Assembly: GCA_022376515.1 (NCBI GenBank)
Contig: WTXI01000019.1
Coordinates: 515,057 to 579,056 of the forward strand
DNA: 64,000 bases
Direction: 5' to 3'
Origin: Lactifluus volemus
Taxonomy: Eukaryota > Basidiomycota > Agaricomycetes > Russulales > Russulaceae
Shown: piece after piece, positions 33,733-45,133 of the stretch
Numbering within the stretch: the first letter of the stretch is position 1
How the letters are laid out: each line of letters opens with the position of its first letter
Notes under the pieces: model-generated
Told to the model about the DNA's origin: nothing
Database searches by the model: none
The model's input: the letters and a program-made list of their open reading frames with translations, nothing else
Translations under genes and position numbers: made by a program

Positions 33733-35139
33733 TCAGACAGTTGGCAAGCCGTAGTATCCCTGTGGTCGTGAAGGTTGCGTGTTGGCCAGGGTGCTTCCAG
33801 TGTACATATTGGGTACTTCGGTATAGACCCCTGTGGCGGGGGCGGGAGCTGTACCTTGGTACCCAGGGAACGTAGCTGGGTCACTCGGGTCCTATGCATA
33901 TAGAGAAAACAGGGAAAAGATGAGCACATAGGCTCTGCGACAAAAATATAGAATCGCGCACGTAAAGCCTGATCTGTGTGGTAGGCGCCGTAGGCAAGGA
34001 TGGCGGCACAGATGCTCCATCATCAGGTGGTGGAGACTGGACTTGCCCCATGACCGGCTGTGGAATACCACTGTACACAGCGGCAGTGTGCTGCCCCAGC
34101 TGGGATCTTCTTCGCCTCAAGAAGAAAAATATGATAAGAGCGGCCGCAGAGACTGCTACAAGACCACCGGCGACACCCCCTGCGATGGCACCGACTTTAG
34201 AGGAGCCTCCGGTACTGGATGAAGAGGATGAGGTGGAAGTGACCATCGGTTGGGAAGACGAAGTTGAAGAGGAAGTAGAGGCCGTGACTGTTGAAGATGG
34301 GACGACAGAGGATGTCGACATCCAAGCCCCGCGATCGATGATCGCACCAGGAGGTACTTCAGGAAGATCTGAAAAGGGGAGCGTACTACTTGAATATGGC
34401 TGAGTGACGGAGAAAGGAGTGTTCCTACCACCGACAGTATACGATTGACTGGAATCCCAGGTGCCCTGAACCTGGGATATACGGTCAGTATATAGCAATG
34501 ACGAGAGATAAATGACGAACTGTGACATCAATAAGCGCCCAATGGGGTACGCGTATTCCAGCAGGAACAGGATAAGGGAAACTGAGAGAATATTCTCTGT
34601 CAGGACCAGGAAACCTCTCACGACAACTACCGACTCACGATGAGGGAGACACCGGTCGACTTGTGCAGTTTGTCGAATAATATGTCCAACTAAAAAAAGA
34701 TAAGCCCAGAAGGCAAACGGTGGGTTTGAGACATACGTAAGCCAAGGATCTCCCTGGCACGCGTCGCATGCACTAAGAAGGGAATATAGGACTGTGGTGC
34801 ACCCGCACGGGGAGTCGGGACTGGGAGGACCAGGGTACGTGGATCCCTGTGAAAGGGGCTGGAGTGTATACGCTGTGCGAGGTGAAGATGGGATGTGGTG
34901 CACGAGAAAGATGACTGACAGCCCCCGAAACAAGTTGACCGTAAAAATGCTGCGACTTCACACGGACTTTGACCAATCGAGTTGAATGTCTAGGACAAAC
35001 GATCAGTAAATGATAGGGAAACAAAATGGTTTAGCCGAACCCATCCCAATGACGACACGGTGCAACTGGGATAGGAGACCTGAGCAAGTACATGGGCAGA
35101 AAAGAGCGATAAGATCGTAAATACAACCGATGTTGACAT
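33733..35139 (-). CDS. R10: reference copy, Cys-rich single-pass membrane protein (8 exons)
   Basis: Exons on the minus strand: 35139-35041, 34989-34920, 34872-34737, 34689-34639, 34581-34521, 34471-34429, 34368-33962, 33891-33733. The sum is 1026 nt (341 aa plus stop), and all introns are GT..AG. Using the more 5' acceptor of intron 4 adds five in-frame residues. Signal peptide 1-20 (MSTSVVFTILSLFSAHVLAQ). Ectodomain to about 165 with roughly eight Cys (YPSC, QSPC, STC, CGC, SACDAC, TNC) and a VPHWALIDVT segment. Ser/Thr stalk about 170-210. Transmembrane helix about 212-237 (VGAIAGGVAGGLVAVSAAAL) followed by RRRR. Pro-rich tail of about 100 residues ending HYGLPTV-like. The topology resembles SKG6/Mid2-type fungal surface proteins, so a surface sensor or recognition role is inferred. 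TATATAA at about 35219. Confidence 0.85.
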
Positions 35140-35652
35140 TTGTAAGCGACTGAACATGCGGGTGATGCTAGCAGGATGTTGGCAGGGGGCCACGGAGGAG
35201 ACTCGTTCATCGACAGCCTTATATAAATGCAGCAAAAGAATTTAAATTCAGTTTCAGGAACGCTTTGCTTTGCCAATGGAACGCCTGGATAACTTTAGCG
35301 GTGTCAATTTTCCCATAAGATCGTATGAGTCGGTGTGACGGCGTAAACACAGCCTGGGAATGTACTAGTAGTGGCGCTGACAGGAGATAGAGGACCGACT
35401 GTCCTTGCTCGACCTGTTTTACGATGGCCATGTCGCTGATAGAGATCTCTACTGAACCGAACTTACCCGTCACGCTTGCCAGCGGCAAATCCAGCGGCAA
35501 CTCGACTGGCAACTCCAGACCCAACGAGAAATAACCTGATGTAAATTGATTTAAGGGAATTGATTAACAGTTGATATGGATTACATCGATTCAAGTGGGA
35601 TTGACATCGGCTAATAGAATTTGAATATCATTCAATCTCATTCAATCACCTG
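35140..35652 (-). promoter_or_regulatory. R10 promoter region
   Basis: TTATATAAATG at 35219-35229 lies about 80 bp before the start codon. The shared upstream block spans about 35364-35465 (TACTAGTAGTGGCGCTGACA.., GACTGTCCTTGCTCGACC, ACGATGGCCATGTCGCTG, TACTGAAC). It recurs upstream of essentially every copy at a similar distance, so it is the best candidate for common cis-regulation. The match to the R9 upstream region ends at about 35652. Confidence 0.6.
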
Positions 35653-36619
35653 ACCTTGCTTGCATTAAATATTAAACGCCCAAATGCCCTCCTCAGAGCA
35701 CTTCTTGGAAACCAGTGCAGCTCAATACAGCCTCCACCGAATCTTCCCATCGGCCACCACAACATGCTACTCCACCTCACTCCATCAACTCTTCTTCTGA
35801 TGCAAGCCCAGTCGCTTATGGTCATCGTCGCAGCCTTCTTCGCATCTTAAGCCTTGTTCAGACCACACGATCAACGTCAAGTCTCTGACCCCTCCCACGA
35901 AACTCTCTAAAACTAGCCCCCATCATTTCCTTCTGCCGTGCTCTTGCAGAGCATCCTTACCCACACAGACTACCTCCCACCATCCGGCCCGTCTCCACGT
36001 GTATCGCCACCACATCCGCCAACTCCATATATGCGTGCGTTTATCTCGGAAGGTATGGAAATGCCCGGCATCGCAATCGAAAATGCGCTGGATCGTGTTA
36101 GTGGTAAAAGATATGGCCCTCTACCTACCGGACCACAACAAACCCTTCTATACAAAATATCGCGAGGAACCCCCGCCATTGACACACCATCTCTCCAATC
36201 TTCTCCAGTCTGTCGACCACTCTATGGCCACCCCAACGAGGCGGAAGACGGTGCCGTCAGGTACTCGCAGGAACATCACACCAGAGTCGCTTGTTCTTTA
36301 TGAAGCACCTATCCAGTCCCGCAAATACCGCTTACCCTCTTCCACTTCACGCAAGGAGTTTCCCGCTACGTTTTCCCGGAAGCGTGCTCGAATACGGGTA
36401 CCTGGTGAGGGCGAAGACGGTCGTACCCTTTCCGAGGAGTATGCTATCAAGATTAAGCATCTTCAAAACAACCTCGCCACACGGAGGAGTCGTAAGCGGG
36501 AGTTAGAATATCAACGCGAGGTGGAGGATGTCGTAGAAGCTGAGAGCAAGGAGAAGGAGATGTTGCGAGCACGCGCACTCGTTTTAGAGGCACTTCTGCG
36601 CGACAAGTGCCTAGAATGA
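35653..36619 (+). pseudogene. Gcn4-like bZIP transcription factor fragment, copy 2
   Basis: Duplicate of the fragment at 32021-32990, with a better-preserved end: PSGTRRNITPESLVLYEAPI, RLPSSTSRKEFPATFSRKRA, basic region NNLATRRSRKRELEYQ and a zipper-like LEALLRDKCLE terminus with a stop at 36617-36619. The reading frame upstream of about 36180 does not join the activation-domain-like frame, and the 5' end starts abruptly at the duplication breakpoint, so it is probably not functional. Expression of a bare bZIP domain, which could act as a dimerising inhibitor, cannot be excluded. Confidence 0.7.
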
Positions 36620-37383
36620 ATGGGTCACGCCGATGGTGTGAAGCAAAGAACATATAGAGACTTAAGTTCACAATGACTCATGGAGGAAAAACATTCCAGA
36701 GTGACAGTAACACATCACAAAACATACTCGTTAAGGCCACTGCATCTGTTTTTTTTGTGTGGAACGAACAGGAAAGGCAGGCTATCGTCATGAAAAAAAG
36801 ACAGAAGGAGCATTTGGAGGCCAAGAAAGGAATAACGATGATGTTACCAACACCTCATCAGCGGGCGTGATTACAGCCGCATGAGGTGAATGCTACTGGC
36901 TTTCATACTGTCCAACGAAACGAAAATAATATGAAAACACCTATACTTTTTCAACTTGTATCGTAACAAATCTATGATCTGGTGTGAGAGATGCATGAGA
37001 CATTGTCTCTGATCATACTGACGCGCGGGCCGCGTCTCAACAGGGCCTACATGTTCTGTGGCACCGTGACGTGCTGGCAGCCTGAGCAGCACATCGCTGT
37101 GAGGGTATCCAGGCCAGTCAGCGTCAGTAAACGGTCGAATTTCTTCCCAGCTACAAATTACGAACTGTTCTCAACAATCAATAGGATGTACGCGCACCCA
37201 GACGCTGAATATTCCAAATAACCACGACCCTCAGTAGTAGTCAATTCGCCGAAGAAACTAAGTTAGTATGGGAATATGTGTACACAGTACAAAATCAGTT
37301 GACCAGTCAGCCCTATCCACCGAAAACGAAAGATGTGACCCAATCAAATCTTACAACGATTCGTCACAAGACGAGTGACGATA
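36620..37383. promoter_or_regulatory. Spacer downstream of R11
   Basis: Counterpart of 32991-33732: T8 run (about 36749), then the shared downstream block from about 36870, including AGCCTGAG (about 37079-37086). No gene seen. Confidence 0.45.
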
Positions 37384-38770
37384 TCAAACAGTTGGCAAGC
37401 CGTAGTATCCCTGTGGCCGTGAAGGTTGCGTGCTGGCCAGGGTGCTTCAGTTTATATATTGGGTACTTCGGTATAGACCTCTGGCGCGTGGGCGGGAACT
37501 GTACCTTGGTACCCAGGGAACGTAGTTGGGTCATTCGGGTCCTACGAAAATAGGGAAACGATAAGGACATAGACTCTGCGATAAAGGCATAGAAACGCGC
37601 ACGTAAAGTCTCATCGGTGTGGTAGACGCGGCAGGCAAAGATGGCGGCACAAATGCCCCGTCATCGGGTAGTGGAGACTGGACTTGGCCCATGACCGGCT
37701 GTGGGGCACCATCGAACACGGGGGCGGGCGGCCCCTGCTGGGCTCTCCTTCGCCTCAAGAAGAAAAATGTGATAAGAGCGGCCGCGGAGAGTGCTACAAG
37801 TCCACCGGCGATACCCCCCGAGATAGCACGTACGTTAGAAGAAGAGCCTCCGGTACCGGGCGTAGAGGATGAGGTGGCAGAGCCCATCGTTTGGGAAGAC
37901 GTAACGACAGAGGATGTCGATGACGATGACGACGTCGATGTCGATGTCGACGTCCCGGGGTTAATCATCTCACCACCAAGTACTTCAGGAAGATCTGAAA
38001 AGGGGAGCTTTCAAATTGAAGGTGACGATGTGATGGAGAAAGGGGGTAGGCCTACCACCAACTGCTAACGATTGAGTGGGATTCCAGCTGCCCTGAACCT
38101 GGGATATACGGTCAGTATGCAGCGACGACGAAAGATGAGTGACGAACTGTGACATCAATAAGCGCCCAATTGGGCACGCGTGTTCCAACAGAAACGGGAT
38201 TAGGGAAACTGAGAGAATATTCTATCAGGGCCAGGAAACCTCTTAGCACGCCGGCCGACTCACGATGAGGCAGGCGGCTGTCCACGTGTGCAGTTGGTCG
38301 AATAATCATACCAACTAAAAAGAGATAAGCCCAGAAGGCGAAGGATGGGTACGAGACGTACCTGATCCACGATTCTTCCTGGCATCCGCCGCATGCGCTC
38401 AAGAGGGAATATACAACGGTGCTGCACCTGCAGAGGTCGCTGTTGCCAACATCAGGACCACGGTACGAGGATCCCTGGTTGAGGGCCGGGAGGTCATAGC
38501 CTGCGCGAGGTGACGATGGGATGTGATGCACGAGAAAGATGACTGACTGCCCCCGTTACAAGTTGACTGTAAAAGTGCTGCGACTGCACACGCAGTTTGA
38601 TCAAGCGAGTTGTATGTCTTGGATAAACGATCAGTAAATGATAGGGAAACAAAATGGTTTATCCGCACCCAATTCCACGACCCCACGACGGTGCAATCGG
38701 GATAGTAGACCTGAGCAAATACATGGGCAGAAAAGAGTAACAAGATCGTAAATACAGCTGATGTTGACAT
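37384..38770 (-). CDS. R11: membrane protein with truncated cytoplasmic tail
   Basis: Start MSTSAVFTILLLFSAHVFAQ at 38770. Ectodomain with TVVGSWNW, TYNSLDQTACAVAALL, CRCSTVVYSLLSACGGCQE; the last cluster has CGGCQE rather than CDACQG. The stalk contains a (Thr-Ser)n run encoded by a GTCGAT/GTCGAC repeat (about 37915-37955). The helix is altered (SSNVRAISGGIAGGLVALSA), with Arg and Ser where siblings have Gly and Ala. In the last exon TAC is replaced by TAA (37452-37454, EVPNI-stop) and one base is missing just after, so the usual C-terminal 22 residues are lost; the ancestral stop is at 37384. TATATAAA at about 38852. Confidence 0.75.
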
Positions 38771-40458
38771 TTGTAAGCGACCAAACATGCGGGCGATGCT
38801 AGCAGGTCATCAGCAAGGGGTGTCACGGAGGTGTTCCGTTCATTGATAGCTTTATATAAATGCAGCAAAAGAATTTGAATTCTGTTTCAGGCACGCTTAA
38901 CTTTGTCGATGGAACTCCTGGACACCACTAGCATTGTCAGATTGCCCATGAGTCGGTGTGACGGCGTAAACCCAGTCTGGGGGAATGTCCTAGTAGTGGC
39001 GCTGACAGGAGATACAGGACCGACTGTCGTTGCTCGACCTATTTTACGATGGCCATGTCGCTGATAGAGATCTCTACTGAACTGAACTTACTCATAACAT
39101 TGAGTCAAACTTGCCAGCGGCAACTCCAGCGACACTTCGACTGGGGTTCAACTTCATTGTTGTGACATCGCATGTGTGACACATGTGATGCTCAGTTTGA
39201 GTCACGGCTAAGCGTCACGGTTGACCTAACCGCGAAGCCATGGCGTAGCACCGGATCCTTATATAGCGAATCCCCATCTGCTTCTGTGTGGGCAGGATAA
39301 TGTCCCTCCTTTCTCTTTCAACTGTATGTCTTCTCTCATCACAAGTGAATTACTAGTAGAAGCCCACTGCCAGTGGCTATCAATGGCAATAACTGACTCG
39401 TATTATGTTGCATATTGCCACGTGATCCTTTCGTCTAGCATCAGGAAAACGATATGGGAGTTCTGAGGTTATGTAGTCACCTCTAGTGACCGAGTTTGTG
39501 ACCTAGACTCTGCAGAATTGCCCAAGCCAGTATAGGCAATTCTGGCCCTTCTTATGACTCGGATTTGGATGGCAGAACCTATGGCCAGGATAATGCTGGT
39601 GTGTGCGTGGTGGCGATGCCAGAAGAGTGTTGGGAGGGGAGGCTCGGTTTGTTCGCTCATTCAAGTTGACAATGTCCATTAAGCTATTCAACAACGAGCC
39701 CTTGGTAAATAATAAGTTGTATAGCTACCGTTGTGCCAGTAATAAGGCAAAGAAATGTGAAACGAATAAAATGATTTTGAAACGATTGTAAAACAAAGGT
39801 ATTATGGCGACGGGATGGTACTGCCGTCGCAAGGCCAGGTGCGGGCACGTTCTGTCTGTAAGTGAAACAATGACACAGTAAACGCTTCAGGTAAAGTATC
39901 ACTTACGCATATACTACAAGTTAGGCAATAGACTGAGGTGAATGCGTCGAGGACTACTGGCTTTTATACTGTCCAAACTACGTTGTTGAAACGACATAAT
40001 ATGAAACATCTGTTCTACAACTTGTGTCATAACATATATATTTTGAGAGATGCATAAGACCTATTGTCTCCGATCATACTGATGCGCAGGCTGCGTCTCA
40101 ACAGGCCCACATGTTCTGTATTTAGCTGTGGCACCGTGACGTGCTGGAAGCAGCACACTGGCATCGCCGTGAGGGGTTTGAGGCGGCCACTTAGTGTCAG
40201 TTATCGGTTGAACTTCTTCCCAGCTCCAGACTATGAACAGTTCTCAACAATCAATGGGATGTATGCGCACCCAAACTCCTTGTATATGCTACATAACCGC
40301 GACCCTGAGGTAATCAATGCGCCCAAGAAAGTAACTTAGCATGGGGGTATGTGTACAGTACAAAATCAGTTGAGTTGACCAGTCAACGTGACTGCCTACC
40401 CACCGAAAACGGAAGGTGTGATCCAATCAAATCTTACAATAATTCAATACAAGACATA
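38771..40458. promoter_or_regulatory. R11 upstream / R12 downstream region
   Basis: TATA about 38852, upstream block about 38985-39075, GTGAC-rich DNA, then a segment homologous to the R6/R7 and R8/R9 spacers (39290-39790) and the downstream block, which carries a CACTGGCA insertion (40156-40163). No gene seen. Confidence 0.5.
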
Positions 40459-41895
40459 TCAAACAGTGGGCAAGCCGTGGTATCCCTGTGCCCGTGAAGG
40501 TTGCGTGCTGGCAAGGGTGCTTCCAGTGTACATATTGGGTACTTCGGTATAGACCTCGGCGGCGGCGGGAACTGTTCCTTGGTACCCAGGGAACATAGTT
40601 GGGCTATTCGGGTCCTAGGAATATAGAGAAAAGATGGAAAAAGTGAGTACATAGGCACTGTGACAAAGAAGTAAAAACGCGCACATAATGCCTGATCGGT
40701 GTGGTAGGCGTCGTAGGCAAGGATGGTGGCATAAATGCTCCGTCATCTGCTGGTGGAGACTGGACTTGTCCCATGAGCGGCTGTGGGGTACCACCGTACA
40801 CGGCAGCGGTGGGCAGCGCCTGCTGGGCTGTTCTTCGCCTCAATAAGAAAAATAAAATAAGAGCGGCCGCAGAGGCTGCTACAAGACCACCGGCGACACC
40901 CCCCGCAATGGCACCCACATTTGAAGAAGAGCCTGCGGAACTGGGCGGAGAGGATGAGGTGGCAGTGTCCGTCGTTTGGGAAGATGAGGTGGCAGTGTCC
41001 GTCGGTTGGGTAGACGAGATGGAAGTGGAAGTGGCTGTGGAAGACGGAATTACAGAAGATGTCGATGTCGACATCCCGTTGATCAGAGCGCCAGGAAGTA
41101 CTTCAGGAAGATCTGAAAAGGGGAGAATACTGATTGAACACGACAACGGAGTGACGGAGAAAGGAGTGTGTTCCTACCACCGACAGCATACGATTCAGCG
41201 AGATCCCAAGTGGCCTCAATCTGGGATATACGGTCAGTATGCAGCAACGACGAGAGATAGGTGACGAACTGTGATATCAATAAGCGCCCAGTGGGGCACG
41301 CGTATTCTATCAGGAATGGGATTAGGGAAACTGGGAGAGTATTCTCTGTCAGCCGTTAGGAAACCTCTTACCACAACGGTCAACTCACGATGAGGGAGGC
41401 TGTTCAGGTATGCAGTGGGGCGAGTAATTATACCAACTAAAAAGAGATAAGCCCAGAAGGCAAAGGGTGGGTTTGGGACGTACTTGAACCACGTTGATCC
41501 CTGGCACGCGTCGCATGCACTCAAAAGTGAATATACAACGGGACTGCACTTGCACGTGGTGTTGTCGTCAGGGGTAGGACCAGCGTACGCGTATCCCTGC
41601 TGGAGAGCCTGGAGGTTAAACCCTGTGCGAGATGAGGATGGGATGTCAGTGTGGTGCATGAGAAAGATGACTGACTGCCCCCGTAACAAGTTGATAATAA
41701 AGTCGCTGAGACTAAACACGGATTTTGACCAAGCGAGTTGTATGTCTTGGAAAAACGATCAGTAAATGATCGAGAAACAAAATAGTTTAGCCGCACCCAT
41801 TCCAACGACGACACAGTGCAAGCGGGCCAGTAGACCTCAGCAAGTACAAGGGCAGAAAGGAGCGACAACGTGGTAAGTACAGCGGACGTTGACAT
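40459..41895 (-). CDS. R12: Cys-rich single-pass membrane protein
   Basis: Intact copy; start MSTSAVLTTLSLLSALVLAE at 41895, YWPACTVSSLEW, TYNSLGQNPCLVSATLLSTC, CKCSPVVYSLLSACDACQG, RVPHWALIDIT. The stalk contains an in-frame tandem duplication (QPTDTATSSSQTTDTATSSS) of about 27-30 bp, shared with R13. Helix VGAIAGGVAGGLVAASAAAL, FFLLRRR, then a tail with AVYGGTPQPLMGQVQSPPAD. The last exon ends GYHGLPTV-like at 40459. Exons 7-8 are very close to R13 while the ectodomain differs, suggesting gene conversion. TATATAA at about 41983. Confidence 0.8.
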
Positions 41896-42564
41896 TTGTA
41901 AGGGACCAAACGTCACGGTGCGGGTGATGTTAACAGGACAGTAGCAAGGGGTATGATGGAGGTGATTCGTTCATTGACAGGCTTATATAAATGCAGGAAA
42001 AGTATTACAGGCACACTTTGCTTTGTCGATGGAACGCCTGAACGCCACTGTCAATGTCAGTTTGCCCATAGGATCTGGTGATATCCTAATCCCTGTCTGG
42101 GGAATGTGGCAATGTGCTGATAGTGGCGCTCATTACTAGTCCCATTACAGCCTTTACAGGAGATAGACTCGGAGGACCGACTGCCCTTGCTCGACCTATC
42201 TGAGATGGTAATGTCACTGAGCATGGAGGTTGAAGATCTCAACTGAACTTACTCTTAGCATTGAGTCACACGCATGGCAGCTCAACCGACCAAGCAAACT
42301 CGCGTTTGTGTGTGACATGGAGTGTATGACAGAATGTGACACTCGCGTTTGTGTGACCCAAGATAGGCTTGAGCCAAATCAGGAAGTAAAGTATCACATA
42401 AACAATGTTCACACGGGCGACTCGAATTTTGGGCAGGGCTGAATCGGCTGATTTATACTGTCCAAACTAAATAGATGAAACGACATAATATGAGACATCA
42501 AGTTGATGTCGTCCCAAATGAAAAGAGTGTGGTAAGGAAAAGTGGTAAAGAATAGCGAGAGAGC
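41896..42564. promoter_or_regulatory. R12 upstream region, left of the MITE
   Basis: Carries a GTCACGGT insertion (41912-41919), TATA (about 41983), the upstream block (about 42118-42245) with a GACTCGGA insertion (42166-42173), and GTGAC-rich DNA up to about 42360. No gene seen. Confidence 0.5.
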
Positions 42565-42566
42565 TA

Positions 42567-43278
42567 CAGTGTTGGGGCACTCCTTGACACACTATCACTC
42601 CTTGACACAGTAAGCCTTATCACTCTCAAATCTCGTCCGTTCACTTAACTTGACTAACAAAAGTTAATCTACTATGTCTACTCTATACATATAAAAAATC
42701 TCAATTTTTTTGAACAAGTCGTTAGGGCAGCATACTGATCATTACACCAAATTTAGCATTTTTTTGATTGTACCAACTTTTCGACCACTCATGTACAGAT
42801 ATTCTGATAGATTACAGTGGTTCTAAAAATTAGGCATGAAGCGCGCTGACATTGGCAACAATTTGACTACCTAAATGAGTAAATTGGGCAACAATTGGTG
42901 TCATGAAAAATCAGACAAAACAGATGGCTTGATGAGTGCGAATCTGCGTGACATTTGCGTGAAAGCCCGATCCAATCGACCTCGCATCCCCTCACATATC
43001 ACTTTGGATTGACAGCTGATTAGCGGTGTGGGAACGTAGATAACAGGTGTCACAAGGGTGTCACACTGTGTCAAGGAGTGAATTTCGTGGCAAATGGACT
43101 CTCTTCACAAATCAATGTCGTTTGTTGTATTAAACACCTTTGATTGGCTTGAAAGTTTGTAGATATAGGCTTTACATACCACTCAATAATCCTACTGACT
43201 CAGAATTGCCAAGTTTGTGGCATGGGGGCAACAAAATCTAAATCTCAATCTACTGTGTCAAGGAGTGCCCCAACACTG
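42567..43278. mobile_element. 712-bp non-autonomous Tc1/mariner-like MITE
   Basis: Perfect 25-bp terminal inverted repeats begin CAGTGTTGGGGCACTCC and flank the element, with TA dinucleotides directly outside on both sides (42565-42566, 43279-43280). The core CACTCCTTGACACAGT recurs just inside each end (42596-42611; inverted at 43065-43080; outer right copy 43252-43267), an IR/DR layout that in Tc1-type elements marks transposase-binding sites. The interior is AT-rich with no transposase frame. The TA target and CAGT terminus place it in the Tc1/mariner/pogo group by inference. Confidence 0.88.
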
Positions 43279-43280
43279 TA

Positions 43281-43713
43281 TGGCGTGATGGTCAAGGCGT
43301 CGGCTGCACCTTACACTGACGTGCTGGCAGCAGCGCATCGCCGTGAGGGATCTGAGGCCAGTCAATGTCAGTGTGTTATCAGTCGAGATTCTTCCCAGAT
43401 ACAGCTACGGACTTTTCTCAGCAAACGATAGGATGTATGTGGACCCAGACTCTCTGCAAATGGTTAAATAACTGCGACCTGAGGTAGTCAATTCACCCAA
43501 GGAAGTAATTCGGCATAGGGCTATGTGTACACAGTATAGAAAGATTGAGTTGAGCAGACAGCGGTAACTGCATACTCAAAGGCCTCACCACTGCATACAT
43601 CCACGACCCGAGAGGCAAAGACCGAAAATGAAGGATTTGATCCAATCAAAAATCAAAAAACTTACCATAATTCAACATAAGCCAAGTGAAGACTCGGATA
43701 CTATCAAACAGTG
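43281..43713. promoter_or_regulatory. Spacer downstream of R13, right of the MITE
   Basis: Shared downstream block (GTGCTGGCAGCAGCGCATCG onward) up to the R13 stop; a GACTCGGA octamer is present at about 43691-43698. No gene seen. Confidence 0.45.
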
Positions 43714-45133
43714 GGCAGGCCATGGTATCCCTGTGGCCGTGAAGGTTGCGTGCTGGCCACAGTGCTTCCAATGTACATATTGGGTACTTCAGTATAGACC
43801 TCTGCGGCGGGGGTGGGAAATGTTCCTTGGTACCCAGGGAACGTAGTTGGGTCATTCGGGTCCTACGCACATAGCGAAAATATGAGGACATGGGCTCTGC
43901 GACAGAGACATAGAAACGCGCACGTAAAGCCTGATCGGTGTGGTAGGCGTCGTAGGCAAGGATGGTGGCATAAATGCTCCGTCATCTGCTGGTGGAGACT
44001 GGACTTGTCCCATGAGTGGCTGTGGGGTACCACCGTACACAACAGCGGTGGGCAGCGCTTGCTGGGCTGTTCTTCGCCTCAATAAGAAAAATAAAATAAG
44101 AGCGGCCGCAGAGGCTGCTACAAGACCCCCGGCGACACCCCCCGCGATGGCACCCACATTTGAAGAAGAGCCTGCGGAACTGGGCGGAGAGGATGAGGTG
44201 ACAGTGCCCGTCGTTTGGGAAGATGAGGTGGCAGTGTCCGTCAATTGGGAAGACGAGATGGAAGAGGAAGTAGAGGCCGTGACTATGGAAGACGGAACGA
44301 CAGAGTGTGTCGATGTCGATGTACTAGAGTTGAACTTCTGGCCATCAAGTACTTCAGGAAGATCTGAAAAGGGGAGCCTGCTAATTGAAGATGACTGAGT
44401 GACGGAGAAAGAAGAGTGTTCCTACCACCAACAGCAAACGATTGACTGGAATTCCAGGTGCCCTGAACCTGGGATAGACGGTGAGTGTGCAGCGACGACG
44501 AGAGATGACTGGCGAACTGTGATATCAATAAGCGCCCATTGGGGCACGCGTATTCCATTAGGAACAGGATTAGGGAAACTGGAATAATCTTCTCTGTCAG
44601 GGAAAGGAAAAATCTTATCGCAACGACTCACGATGAGGCAGGATAATCTGTCGTGCAGTTGGTCGAATAATCATACCAACTAAAAAGAGATAAGCCCAGA
44701 AGGCAAAGGGTGGGTTTGGGACGTACTTGAACCACGTTGATCCCTGGCACGCGTCGCATGCACTCAAAAGTGAATATGCAACGGTGCTGCACTTGCACGT
44801 GTCGCTGGTGCCAGCAGTAGGACCAGCATACGAGTATCCCTGCGGGAGGGGCTGGATGTTATAGCCTGTGTGGAGGTAAGGCTGGGGTGTGGTGCATGAG
44901 AATGATGACTGACTGCCCCCGTTACAAGTTGACAGTAAAAAGGCTGCGACTGTACAGGGATTCTGCTCAATCGAGTTGTATGTCTTGGACAAATGATCAG
45001 TAAATGATAGGGGGAAAAAATGGTTGAGCGGCACCCATCCAAACGACGGCACAGTGCAAGAGGCCCAGTATACCTGAGCAAGGACATGGCCAGAAAAGAG
45101 CGACAAGGTCGTAAGTACAGCGAATGTTGACAT
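43714..45133 (-). CDS. R13: Cys-rich single-pass membrane protein
   Basis: Start MSTFAVLTTLSLFSGHVLAQ at 45133; YWASCTVPSFGW, TYNSIEQNPCTVAAFL, CKCSTVAYSLLSACDACQG. Introns 1 and 2 (51 and 48 nt) happen to be multiples of three without stops, so the unspliced frame stays open for 172 codons; family comparison shows they are introns. The stalk carries the same TDTATSSSQTT duplication as R12. Helix and tail nearly match R12. The last exon ends RPQGYHGLPTV at 43714. The TATA-like CTTATATG at about 45213 is weaker than in siblings. Confidence 0.8.

Noticed and set aside
33978..34403. Long plus-strand ORFs (about 140-160 codons) opposite exon 7 of many copies
   Set aside because: They are the antisense of the Ser-rich stalk and glycine-rich helix, rich in Glu/Asp/Val only because of base composition; they lack supported starts and their ends vary between copies.
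44615..45133. Single unspliced 172-codon ORF covering the R13 start
   Set aside because: It reads through introns 1 and 2, which happen to be multiples of three. GT..AG borders, branch-like TACTGAT and comparison with the other copies show they are introns.
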